Source: Neocallimastix lanati (nom. inval.) (lineage: Eukaryota > Neocallimastigomycota > Neocallimastigomycetes > Neocallimastigales > Neocallimastigaceae). Taken from it: DNA of 64,000 bases. Numbering within the stretch: position 1 is the stretch's first letter; each line of letters starts with the position of its first letter. Made by a program: the position numbers and the translations under genes. The stretch is taken from the NCBI GenBank assembly GCA_016946835.1, contig JACVTC010000042.1, positions 62,001 to 126,000 on the forward strand. The letters are read 5' to 3'. The notes beneath the pieces were generated by a model, which worked only from the letters and a program-made list of their open reading frames with translations, had not been told where the DNA came from and did no database searches. Below, piece after piece: positions 9,271-19,300 of this stretch.

Positions 9271-11368
9271 CTACAGAAACAGTGAAGCCTAAGAAAGTGG
9301 TTTTAGTAACATGGAAGTCACATTTCTCTAATTTAGCATATAATCCATTGTTGATGAGAAGTTGAAGAACGATCCTAACATGTTTAATATGTTCTTCTTC
9401 GTTGTTAGAGTAAATAATGATGTCGTCCAGATAGACTTGCACGAAAGAACCAATGATATCACTGAAGATATCTTGTACAAAACGTTGAAAAACCGAAGGG
9501 GCATTTCGAAGACCAAAAGGCATAACGAGATATTCGAAATGTCCTAAAGGGGTTCTAAAAGCAGTAAGATATTCGTGACCTTCTTTAACTCTGATTAGGT
9601 TATAAGCAGATCTAAGGTCAAGACGAGTAAATATCTTAGCTCCTTGAAAGGATTCAATCAAGTCATTTATTCGTGGAATTGGGTAGCTATTACGGATTGT
9701 GATAGCATTTAATCGGCGATAATCTACACAGAATCTAAGGGTACCATCGCGTTTCATTACAAATAATATAGGAGCACCTGCTGGTGATTTTGACTTCCTA
9801 ATGAATTTCTTTTTTAAGTTTTCCTTAATATAATCCTTTAAAGCTTTCAGTTCTTGTACAGTAAGAGAGTATATTGGACCAAAATAAAGTTGTCCACCAG
9901 GAATAAGCTCAATAGCAATATCATAGTCACGATGGGGTGGTAAGTTCTCAGCTTGTTTTTTTTCAAATACTATTTTAAGATCCGAATAGTATTTATTAAT
10001 AATCTCTTCTTTTCCCTGAACGTCAGTGTTTACTTCTTCTGAATCAATCATTGCAGCACATAAATCAGAATCTGAGATATCTATATCAAAAGCCGAATTT
10101 GGTAATACTGAATCTTCTTCTGAATTCTCCAACATTGAAGTAGTAATATTTTTATTTTGATTAAAAAACTTATTACTTTTGGAGGATGGGCAATGTGAGC
10201 CACAGTATCTACCAAGGAAGTAGATTCTATTATTTTTATAATCGATGAAAGGATTGTGAACGGATAACCAATCCCTTCCAAGAATACCATTAATGCCCTG
10301 AAGAGATAGATTAGCAATGCAGAATTCAAAAGTTTCCTTATGATCCATAAATTTTAATTTAAGGGGCTTAGTAGTTTGTCTGATATTCATACTTTTCCCA
10401 TTAGGAAGTTGGATATTGATTTGGGAATTGAGTCCTAACACAGGTAATTTATTAGAATTTGCGAAGTTTTTACAAATAAAACTTCTGGCAGAACCCGAAT
10501 CAATTAATAGATTTGCCTTAATATTTCTTCCATTAATATCAAGGTAGAAGGTAGTTGTGATTGTTGTTTTAATATTCGGTGTGTAATTTTCTGAAAGTAT
10601 GTCGTTTTTAGACTTATTTTTTCTGAAATGAGAATGTTTAGAATTCTTTTCTGATTTTAATAAATCGTTTTTCTTCCTATGAAACGACATTTTTCCATTA
10701 AATTTATTTTTTTGATTGTGGCGTAGACGACTTTCCAAAAAACACTTCTTATCGATTCCAATAATAATGTTGGTAGCTTCAAAAAGAGTAGATGGCTTTT
10801 CGAGTTTATCAAACTCTTCGCGGACTTTGTCAAGTAGACCCTTACCGATTATATCGATTAAAACTTCGTCGGGCCATCCTAAACGTCCAGCCAATCTCCG
10901 AAATTCAATAGTATATTCAGCAACATTTCCTAGTTGAAGTTGTTTCAATTTCCATAACTTTTCCATGATGACATATTTTTGCTTCCTTTCATTCCCAATA
11001 TCAAAGTTATCCAGTAAGAGCTTCTTAAACTTACTAAATTCAAGGTTCTTTAGAGTACCATCAGTTAAAAGAGAAAGACCCCATTTTCTGGCGGTACCAG
11101 TAAGTTTATTAATAACAAAAGAACTTTTTAGTTCATCCTTTTGAAAAGAATTTGGATGCTCCTTAAAGAAATCTTCACTTTGAATTAAAATTTCTAATAT
11201 ATTTAGTTTATTGCTTTCATTTTCCTTTTGGAGGACACCATTAGGAGAAAAGAAAGCAGGAATGAAGTCAGCAATTGCAGTAATAAGTTTGGATGCATTT
11301 TCATCATGGAGATAGGAATTATTAACTTCACTTGAGGAAATTGCTTGTTTATTACTATTGAAATCCAT
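9248..11368 (-). CDS. Gag-protease-reverse transcriptase of element A
   Basis: 706 residues in one frame. Residues ~1-250 are Gag (LRHxWG-like helices such as KWGLSLLTDGTLK, EYTIEFRRLAGRLGWPDE) without a CCHC knuckle, replaced by a basic tail. The protease is at ~288 (LLIDSGSARSF, later GILGRDWLS). RT spans ~470-706 with KSPAGAPILFV, RFCVDYRRLNAIT, TRLDLRSAYN, MPFGLRNAPSVFQRF and the catalytic YLDD at ~648. The frame ends prematurely (VSVDGLTIYG) because of the ATAT insertion. The closest neighbour is element C (29272-32529), whose frame stays open through this point. Single-ORF Gag-Pol is normal for this gypsy group. Confidence 0.9.
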   Translation of the reverse strand: MDFNSNKQAISSSEVNNSYLHDENASKLITAIADFIPAFFSPNGVLQKENESNKLNILEILIQSEDFFKEHPNSFQKDELKSSFVINKLTGTARKWGLSLLTDGTLKNLEFSKFKKLLLDNFDIGNERKQKYVIMEKLWKLKQLQLGNVAEYTIEFRRLAGRLGWPDEVLIDIIGKGLLDKVREEFDKLEKPSTLFEATNIIIGIDKKCFLESRLRHNQKNKFNGKMSFHRKKNDLLKSEKNSKHSHFRKNKSKNDILSENYTPNIKTTITTTFYLDINGRNIKANLLIDSGSARSFICKNFANSNKLPVLGLNSQINIQLPNGKSMNIRQTTKPLKLKFMDHKETFEFCIANLSLQGINGILGRDWLSVHNPFIDYKNNRIYFLGRYCGSHCPSSKSNKFFNQNKNITTSMLENSEEDSVLPNSAFDIDISDSDLCAAMIDSEEVNTDVQGKEEIINKYYSDLKIVFEKKQAENLPPHRDYDIAIELIPGGQLYFGPIYSLTVQELKALKDYIKENLKKKFIRKSKSPAGAPILFVMKRDGTLRFCVDYRRLNAITIRNSYPIPRINDLIESFQGAKIFTRLDLRSAYNLIRVKEGHEYLTAFRTPLGHFEYLVMPFGLRNAPSVFQRFVQDIFSDIIGSFVQVYLDDIIIYSNNEEEHIKHVRIVLQLLINNGLYAKLEKCDFHVTKTTFLGFTVSVDGLTIYG

Positions 11369-12186
11369 TTCTGTGCCTTTAGTATAGATAAAAATAGGAT
11401 AGAGTTAACAAAATGGACATTTTTATTACACAAAATTAAGAATTATAATAAGGATTTTGATTAATAAATATTTTATAGAATACACTTTAATTTCTTCCTT
11501 CCCGTGTTACCGTTCATTTGGTTTATCAACCAAAGGGCTGAGGTGTAGGTCTAATGTTACAGCCTACCAGTAACGGTCAACAACGTACTTGGAAATTAAA
11601 TTAAAATGATTAACAAAATATTATTATAAACTTATTCTTTATTATAAACTTCTGCATAAATACAATATTTAGTATTATTTTAATTAAAATTCAATATCAC
11701 TTTCTTATGCCTTACAACATTCAAAAACCGGCAAAAGTGATCCATTAAAACATAAAAAAAAAATATTTTATGTTTTCCATAGCAGTTTTATATAATCAAG
11801 CATAAAAAAACATAACTGCTATAACCAATTTTGTTTGGGATAAACAAACTGTTAAAACCCATTATTAAAATTAAAACTATATAATTTTACTTCAATACAT
11901 AATATTGAAGAACCTCGAGGCCTTCGGTGACCAAGAGTTCCTTATTCGCTAGAGCTACATTCGGATAACCTATACTTTCACGTGAAATACTGCATTTCCG
12001 TACAGTACAAACCGCTACGGTATAGGAAAAGGAGACCTTTCCTTTATTACTACCTAAAAATGTACTCACCATCCCCAATTAGATGGCTAACTCTATATAT
12101 GAAGGTATTATTACCTTCTCAGTTTGTTATTTTTTATTTATTTATTAATATTTTTATTTATTTCTTTATTTATTTATTGTTATTAT

Positions 12187-12227
<41 letters not shown>

Positions 12228-12653
12228 ATTTTAAATTATTATTTTTATTCTTAATTATATTATCTATAATTATTCTATATTATTAATTCTATATTATTAA
12301 AATAATTCTAATCTATTATATATTATTATATTCATTCTAAAATTATTTTAATTAAATTATTATAATCTAAAACTATTCTAAAATATTAATTTATTATTCT
12401 ATTATTAACTATAAAAAAAAAAAATTTTTTTTTTTTTTTTTTTTTTATATAAATTTTTTTTTTTTTTTTTCAATCAAAATTGCTAATAAAAAAAAATTTT
12501 TTTTTTTGTGTCACTCTAGCTATATATTATTATTGTATTCTAATATATATAATTTCAATAGGCTAATTCACTAATAAAATTTCCAATGTTACACTATTCT
12601 AAAAATTTTTCACATTTTATCTAACCCTAAGCTAATCTAAGAAGAGTTATTAT
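11369..12653 (-). other. Long structured leader of element A
   Basis: About 1.28 kb between 5' LTR and gag; element C has only ~98 bp here. It contains several perfect inverted repeats: TTTGGTT-TATC-AACCAAA (11517-11534), enclosed with a GTAGG...CCTAC stem (11545-11567) by ACCGTT...AACGGT (11509-11577); ATAGCAGTT...AACTGCTAT (11779-11822); TTTGTTT-GGGAT-AAACAAA (11830-11848); GAAGGTA-TTAT-TACCTTC (12101-12118). The 11880-12100 part is richer in G+C than its surroundings. The right half contains T-runs up to ~34. No coding function is recognised. Confidence 0.6.
12640..12653 (-). other. Self-complementary primer region of element A
   Basis: On the minus strand the bases directly after the 5' LTR are ATAATAACTCTTCT. 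There is no TGG for a tRNA CCA end. The first 12 are the exact complement of AAGAGTTATTAT in the sense strand of the LTR (forward copy ATAATAACTCTT near 12927-12938). In Tf1 the first 11 bases of the mRNA fold back to prime at this position; the same is inferred here. Confidence 0.55.
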
Positions 12654-13549
12654 TGTAATAATTCTATTAAGAACTAACTCAAAATAGAATTATTAACTAC
12701 AACTTAACGACTAATTCATTAAGTTGAGAAAATAAAATAAAATAAATTTTTTTACCTTTAATGTAGAGTTTATTATAAAATTAATTATTATAATAACACA
12801 AAATGTAAGAGAAGAATTGTTTGTATAAATTGATCTTAAAAATATGTTTTTGAATAAAATATTTTTATTAATTTATTAAAGTTAAAAATATAAAAATGTT
12901 ACTATTATAACTATGTTTTTTATAATAATAACTCTTGATTTCTCAAAGAGAACTCAAGAGCCTTATTTATATTTTTTTATGAAAATAAGGTTAAATAAAA
13001 AAGGGTTTTCTAATCTTAACAAATCTCTTATCTAGGAAAAGATTAGATAGAAAAACCTAGATAAGTTTTCGATCGATATTCTATCCATATCGATCATCGC
13101 ATTAATTAAGTAAAACCGATTACTTCTAAAAAGTAATTGGAAAAAATTTTAATTAACCGATTTTCCAATCTAATGATCAAAAATAAAAGAATAAAATAAT
13201 AAAAGATATTTCGATCATATAATTTATCCTTATATTAAAAATATAAAATTAAATAGTTAATAAAATACAGAATACATTATAAAATACAGAATACATTATA
13301 AAATACAGAATACATTATAAAATACAGAATAAAATACAATACAAAATACATTAGTTACAGTAGAGAATTTAGCATATTGTAAATATATTATTTAAAATTA
13401 ATTAAATAAATTTTGTTAAATTAATGAATATTTAAAATTAAATTAAATAAATTTAATAAATATTATATGTAATTAAATAAAGTTATAGTTATAATAACTT
13501 AACTAAGAAAATATAATTATTTGCTAACAAATAATTATAGATTCTTACA
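12654..13549 (-). repeat. 5' LTR of element A
   Basis: Partner of 6413-7308 (same length, about three substitutions such as T/C at the AAAAAATCTT/AAAAAATTTT site). It should hold the promoter. The putative transcript start, from the self-priming match, would be at AAGAGTTATTAT on the minus strand near 12938. Confidence 0.9.
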
Positions 13550-13555
13550 CACACA

Positions 13556-14866
13556 TGATACGGGCTGGGGTTGAAACACTAAGATATTCAAAACAAAAAA
13601 AAAATAAATATTAACACATAACTATAAAAATAAGTTTGGAAACAAGAAAAAAAAAATTAAATTTTAAAATATTCTTTATTTAAATTTAAAATTAAAATTA
13701 TTTGTTCCCAGTATTAAAAAGAAAGAAATTTATTCTTCTTTTTATACTTTTATTTTAATACATTTTATTTATTATTAATATATTCTTTATAAAAAAAAAA
13801 CTATTATAACTATTTTATTTTAATTTTTAACTATTATTTTAAATTATTTTTTAAAAAAAAAATAACATTTATTAAATTAAAATATAAAAAATTAATTTGG
13901 AGCTTGTATCACGAAGGGCATTCCGGGCGGTAGCTTCTTCTTGATATTGTTATTCAGAGAGAGAATTATACAGAATTAATATTTTCTGTATTTTAGATCA
14001 TTTTTATTATTGGAATTCTTCTGTATTTTAGTTCATTTTTATTTTAATAAAGATTTAATTTATTTTTAATTTTTGTTTTATTTTTAGTTTATTTCAAAGG
14101 TTTTAGAAAATATTATACAGAAACTTATAATTCTGTATTTTACATCAAATATTTATTGAAATAGGTTTTTATTATTCTTAATATAAAAATAAGAATTAGT
14201 AATGATTTAAATATTATATAATTTTTAATAAGAATATTTAGTAATAATTTTTATTATATTTAATATTAATAAAATATTTAATAATTATTTTTATTAGATT
14301 TGATATTAATAAAGGATTTTAATAAGAATATTTAATAATAATTTTTATTATAATTAATATTAATAAAAGAATTTTATAAGAATATTTAATAATAATTTTT
14401 ATTATAAAAGATTTTAATAAGAATATTTAATAATAATTTTTATTATATTTAATATTAATAAGAATATTTAATAATAATTTTTATTATATTTAATATTAAT
14501 AAAAGAATTTTATAAGAATATTTAATAATAATTTTTATTATATTTAATATTAATAAAAGAATTTTATAAGAATATTTAATAATAATTTTTATTATATTTA
14601 ATATTAATAAAAGAAATTTATAAGAATATTTAATAATAATTTTTATTATATTTAATATTAATAAAAGAATTTTATAAAAATATTTAATAATAATTTTTAT
14701 TATATTTAATATCAATAAAAGAAATTATAAGAATATTTAATAATAATTTTTATTATATTTGATATTAATAAAAGATTTTAATAAGAATATTTAATAATAA
14801 TTTTATTTTATTATTATTAAGAGTATTTAATAGGAAATACAAGGTATTTAGTGACACCCCGTATCA
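13556..14866. repeat. Long repeat R, copy 2
   Basis: 1.31 kb, TGATACGGG...CCCGTATCA, matching 3744-5568 apart from the ~595-bp segment missing here and a differently sized minisatellite. Its left neighbour before insertion of element A was unit X. CACA follows at 14867-14870. No gene; the apparent 86-codon frame at 14455-14715 is the minisatellite translated. Confidence 0.65.
14225..14800. repeat. A/T minisatellite, ~54-bp period, in repeat R copy 2
   Basis: Same unit as in copy 1, about ten partial and whole copies, several of them identical. The 54-bp period shows as an 18-residue repeat when translated. Confidence 0.75.
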
Positions 14867-14873
14867 CACAATC

Positions 14874-15430
14874 TGTAACAGATACATGGTAACTTCAAGC
14901 CTATCCAATGATAGTTCTTTGGTTACGTAACGTATCTCTAAACAGCTAGCAATTTCGGCTAATCAAATAAAATCTTTTATTACTTTCGTACATTAAATTT
15001 TATTATTTTATAAATAATTATATAGTTAAATATTTATTTAAATATATTTTATTTAGTGATTAGTAAACTAAGTTAAATTAAATTATTTACCAATCATAAT
15101 ATTATTGACATGTATAAATAATAATTGAACTTGTAACTGTAACGCACTAGCGTTACTATTAACGTAAATTGTTAATATAAATATTAATATTGATAAATAA
15201 AAATATAATTATTAAATAAAAAATATTACTCAGTGTAAGCCCAGTAACTGATAACAAATAGAGTTATAAAGTACTGCGCTATACTCTAGTGTAAAAAGAA
15301 ATAATAATTATAGAATTAATTAAATTAGTGTTTATTATTAACAACTCGAATAGAGAGGTGTTAAGTTATCTTAGCCTTTAGATTTAATTATTATTCGTTA
15401 TTTTAGTTAATAATAAACTTACCTTTTACA
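14874..15430 (+). repeat. 5' LTR of element B
   Basis: 557 bp from TGTAACAGATACATGG to ACCTTTTACA. Contains the perfect hairpin GTAACGC-ACTA-GCGTTAC and, overlapping it, AGCGTTACTAT, the exact complement of the bases after the LTR. A third, 5'-truncated copy is at 34960-35362. Confidence 0.9.
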
Positions 15431-15441
15431 ATAGTAACGCT
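15431..15441 (+). other. Self-complementary primer site of element B
   Basis: ATAGTAACGCT immediately follows the 5' LTR and is the exact complement of AGCGTTACTAT within the LTR. It does not start with TGG. The 11-base length and position equal those described for Tf1 self-priming. Part of the match (GTAACGC) also occurs in the LTR hairpin, a caveat. Confidence 0.6.
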
Positions 15442-16171
15442 TTATAACTAAATAGCCGATAATAATTAAATAAAAATTTAAACGCTAAGTAATAATTTGA
15501 TAAGATAGAATAGTTAGTTTTATAAAATAAAAAATTAATATCTAAACAATAAATCATAGTTTACTTATTTTCTTTGTTTACTTTTTGATTGTTTAACTTA
15601 GAAAATTTTTGATACAAAATTTACGTTACGCCACAATACTTAGCGGAAGAAGCCACGAAAATTTTAATTAAAAAAAAAAAAAAAAAAATTTTTCGGCTTC
15701 AAAATAAAATTTTGATCAAAAATCTAAAAATTTAAATTTTTTAAAATTTCGTATATCCGAAATTTAATTTATTAATAATTTAATTATAAATCATTATTTA
15801 AATTAAAAATTTTAAATTTTTGGTAGTACCGATTTTTAATTAATAAAAATTTTGTTCTTTACCAAATAAAATTCGCTTTTGCTTAATAGGTAGTCATTTT
15901 TTATACAAATTTATATTTGTAGTGACTCGGGAAGCGAAAGAAAAAATTTTTAAAATAATTATTTATTTAAATTATTAATTTTTATACATTTAATTTTTTA
16001 AAAAAAAAAAAAAAAAAAATTTATTTTTTTTATTTTTTTTATTTTTATTTATTTTATATTATTATTTAAAAAAAAAAAATTTTTAAATCCAAAAAGACAC
16101 ACGAAATATTAAAGAGATATATTAGTATGTTTTATTATATGTTTTATTATATTTTCTATTAAAAAAAAAAT

Positions 16172-16217
<46 letters not shown>

Positions 16218-16222
16218 TGAAT
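15442..16222. other. Leader of element B, left part (non-coding, A/T-rich)
   Basis: No gene is seen. It holds dispersed A/T tracts, an A-run near 15670, an A-run near 15999-16019 and a T-run of about 45 bases ending at 16215 that abuts the copia LTR. It would form the long 5' leader of B once the copia insert is ignored. Confidence 0.5.
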
Positions 16223-16347
16223 TGTCAATTATAATAATACAATTATTTATACACTTTAACATTTATTTATATAAAACTATTGGTTAAATATTTAATTTAT
16301 AACATAAACCATTAATATACTATTTTAATAGTTTCTTACTTCTGACA
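16223..16347 (-). repeat. 3' LTR of the copia element
   Basis: 125 bp, identical to 22154-22278. The polypurine tract AGGAGGAA (minus strand, 16348-16355) lies directly beside it. Confidence 0.9.
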
Positions 16348-16398
16348 TTCCTCCTAAGTATAATATTAATAAATTTTATACTTTTCAATATATACTAT

Positions 16399-19300
16399 TT
16401 ATACTTCTATATCATTTATGTCATTAATGTTTGTTAGTATGGAATTTCTAAAGTTATCCATTTGACCATTACTCAAGTATTTAGTGAATCCATCAGCTAG
16501 GTTATATTGTGACTTTATGTACTTTAATTTAATTTTATTATTTCTAATCAATTCTCTAATATAGTGAACTCTTATATCCATATGTTTAGTTTTTGGATTA
16601 ATTGATTGATTTTTTGCGTTGAAAATCGCAGCTTTATTGTTTATATTAATCTCAATACTTTTCATATTTAAACCAAATTCATTTAGTAAATTTAGATACC
16701 AGATACAGTGTTTGCTACATTCGCTAAGACTGTAGTATTCGGACTCAGCTGTAGAAGTAGAAACACAATGCTGGAGTTTTGAACACCAACTAGTCGGAGT
16801 ATTTCCTATAGTTATTAGAAAACCTGTAGTGGATCTTCTTGTTTCCAAATCACCTGCATAATCGGCGTCAACGAAAGCTTTTATTCCTTGCTCTTTCGTA
16901 AAATTTAAACCATATTTTATTGTTCCTTTAAGGTATCTGAGTATTTTCAATACATTTTCCCAGTCTTCAAGATTAGGGTCCTTTGATCTTCTTGCAGCTT
17001 TTCCAACAGAGTATATGATATCTGGTCTTGTAGATATAGCTAAGTATAGTAGGTTCCCTATAGCACTTCTATACTTGGTTTTGTCGATCTTGTTCTTTCT
17101 TAGTTCTTCATCTAGTATTGGTTTTGTATTCCTTGATGGCACAGAATTCTTCATTCCGAATTTTTCTAAGATTTCTTCTATATACCTAAATTGATTTAAA
17201 AAGTAACCATTTTTATGTTTAATAAATTTTATTCCAATTATGAAATTAACTTTACCTATGTCTTTTATTTTAAATTTTTCTTTGATTAAGTTTTTCGTAT
17301 TTTTAATTTCTTCTCTTTTCCCAGCTAATAATATATCATCTACATATACGGCCAATATGCTTGATATATTATTATACTTGTTTTCCTTTAAGTAAAGACA
17401 AGGCTCACTGATGATTCTTCTGTATCCTATTTTCTTGATATATTTGTCTAGTTCGTCATTCCAATGTTTGCCGCTTTGTTTCAGTCCATAAATAGCTTTT
17501 CTTAATTTCCAATATTTTTTATTGTAGTCCTCATGTCCCTTTGGTGGTTTCATGTAAATTTCTTCTTTTAATGGTGCGTTGAGAAATGCTGCGTTAATAT
17601 CTATATGATGTATTTGGAAATTATTTTGAACAGCTAATGCAGTGAAAATTCTAATTGAATCTGATTTTAATGTAGGAGAGAAAGTTTCATGGAAATCAAT
17701 TCCTTCTTGTTGAGTATATCCCTTAGCTACTAATCTTGATTTTCTTTTGATAATTTCACCTGCTGAATTTCTTTTAAATTTGAATATCCACCTAGAAGCA
17801 GTAATATTAGCACCTTCAGGGATTTTCTCGACTGATTCAAATACATGTAATGATTCCATATTTTGTAATTCTTCTTTAATTGACTCCAACCATTCAGTTT
17901 TATCGAGTAAGTTTTTTATATCATCATAATTAAATGGTTCTCTTAATTTTTCATTGTATTTTTTCTTTTTATTATCTTTCTTATCTATATTAATGTTATC
18001 TGTTTTCCTTTTATTATCAATGCTGTTTTCTGTGTTATTTCTTTTGGTTTTTACATTTTTAATTACATTGTTAATATCGATATGATCATGAGATGTTGAA
18101 ATGGGAGTGATGTTTTTATCATTAGTATTGCTGTCGTTAATATTATTGTTGTTGATATTATTATTATTATTGATATTATTATTATTATTGATATTATTAT
18201 TGTTATTGTTATTGTTATTGTTATTGTTATTGTTATTGTTATTATTATTATAATTATTATTGTTATTGTTGTTGTTATTAATATTATTATCGTTATTATT
18301 ATTTTTGTTATTATTGTTAATTTTATTTTTATTATTATTTATTTTTGGATTTTTATAGTTATTTTTTGTATTTGATTTATGTATATGTGTTGTGTTTGGT
18401 AGATCAGTGTTATTATGATAATTATTTGAAATGATGTTTGGACTGTAGCTATTGTTATCAAAGTAATTATTATTCCTCCTAATTTCATGATTTGGAATAA
18501 AATTTGATATATTTTGATTGCAGTGAGTGCAGTAGGAGTTGCCTGGGTTTGATTCGAAAAATTCTACGTTTCTTGAAAGAACAATTTTGTTATTTGTAAT
18601 ATCAAGAATTTTGTAACCTGTGGGATTATTTGAATAGCCAAGGAAGATACCTGGTGAAGCATTGTTATCAAATTTTGATCTGAAATTTTTAGGAATAAAG
18701 AAAAAAACTTTGCATCCAAAAACCCTAATATTAGAGTAGTCTATTTTAGTTTTATTTAAAATTTCATATGGTATTTTATTAAAGATTCCTTTGTGAGGAA
18801 GGCGGTTTCTAACATAATTTGCGGTATCAACAGCGTCTTCCCAAAATTGGTGACTTAGTTTGGCGTCATTGAGAAGTGTTTTAGCCGCATTGATTAAGGT
18901 TCCGTTGAAACGTTCAGCTTTTCCGTTTTGTTGGGGGTTATATGGTATAGTTAGTTGATGTTGGATACCATACTGAAAGCAGAATTCTTTAAATTTTATA
19001 TTGACAAATTCAGTTCCGTTGTCTGAACGTATATACTTAATCCTAATGTTGTATTTATTTTTAATATAACGGAACCAATTGTAAAATGCAGAATATGTAT
19101 CGCTTTTACTTTTAAGAAAGAGTACCCAGCCATATCTGGAGAAGTCATCTAATATAGTAAAGAAATATTTATTACCATAAATAGAATCTGGTAATGGTCC
19201 CACTAAGTCCATGTGAATGAGTTCGAATATGTGTTGTGATTTATGTTCGCTTTTGGGGTAAGGTTTGTTTTTAATTTTCGATTGAATACATAATGGACAT

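Larger units (their letters stand above)
6413..13549 (-). mobile_element. Ty3/gypsy retrotransposon A (complete, disabled)
   Basis: A minus-strand element with 896-bp LTRs at 6413-7308 and 12654-13549 (ends TGTAA...TTACA) that differ by only a few bases. It is flanked by a perfect 5-bp target duplication CACAC (6408-6412 and 13550-13554), splitting unit X from repeat R copy 2. Internal order on the minus strand: primer region, a structured ~1.28-kb leader, Gag-protease-RT, RNase H, integrase. The coding region carries an ATAT insertion near 9254, a UGA at 8956 and a one-base loss near 8785, although the LTRs are almost identical. Coding similarity to element C is obvious by eye. Confidence 0.9.

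Noticed and set aside
11887-12188. Two overlapping 60-70-codon frames in the element A leader
   Set aside because: No similarity or domain, both strands open by chance in a palindromic G+C-richer stretch.
14455-14715. 86-codon frame with 18-residue repeats
   Set aside because: It is the 54-bp A/T minisatellite translated; no composition of a real gene.
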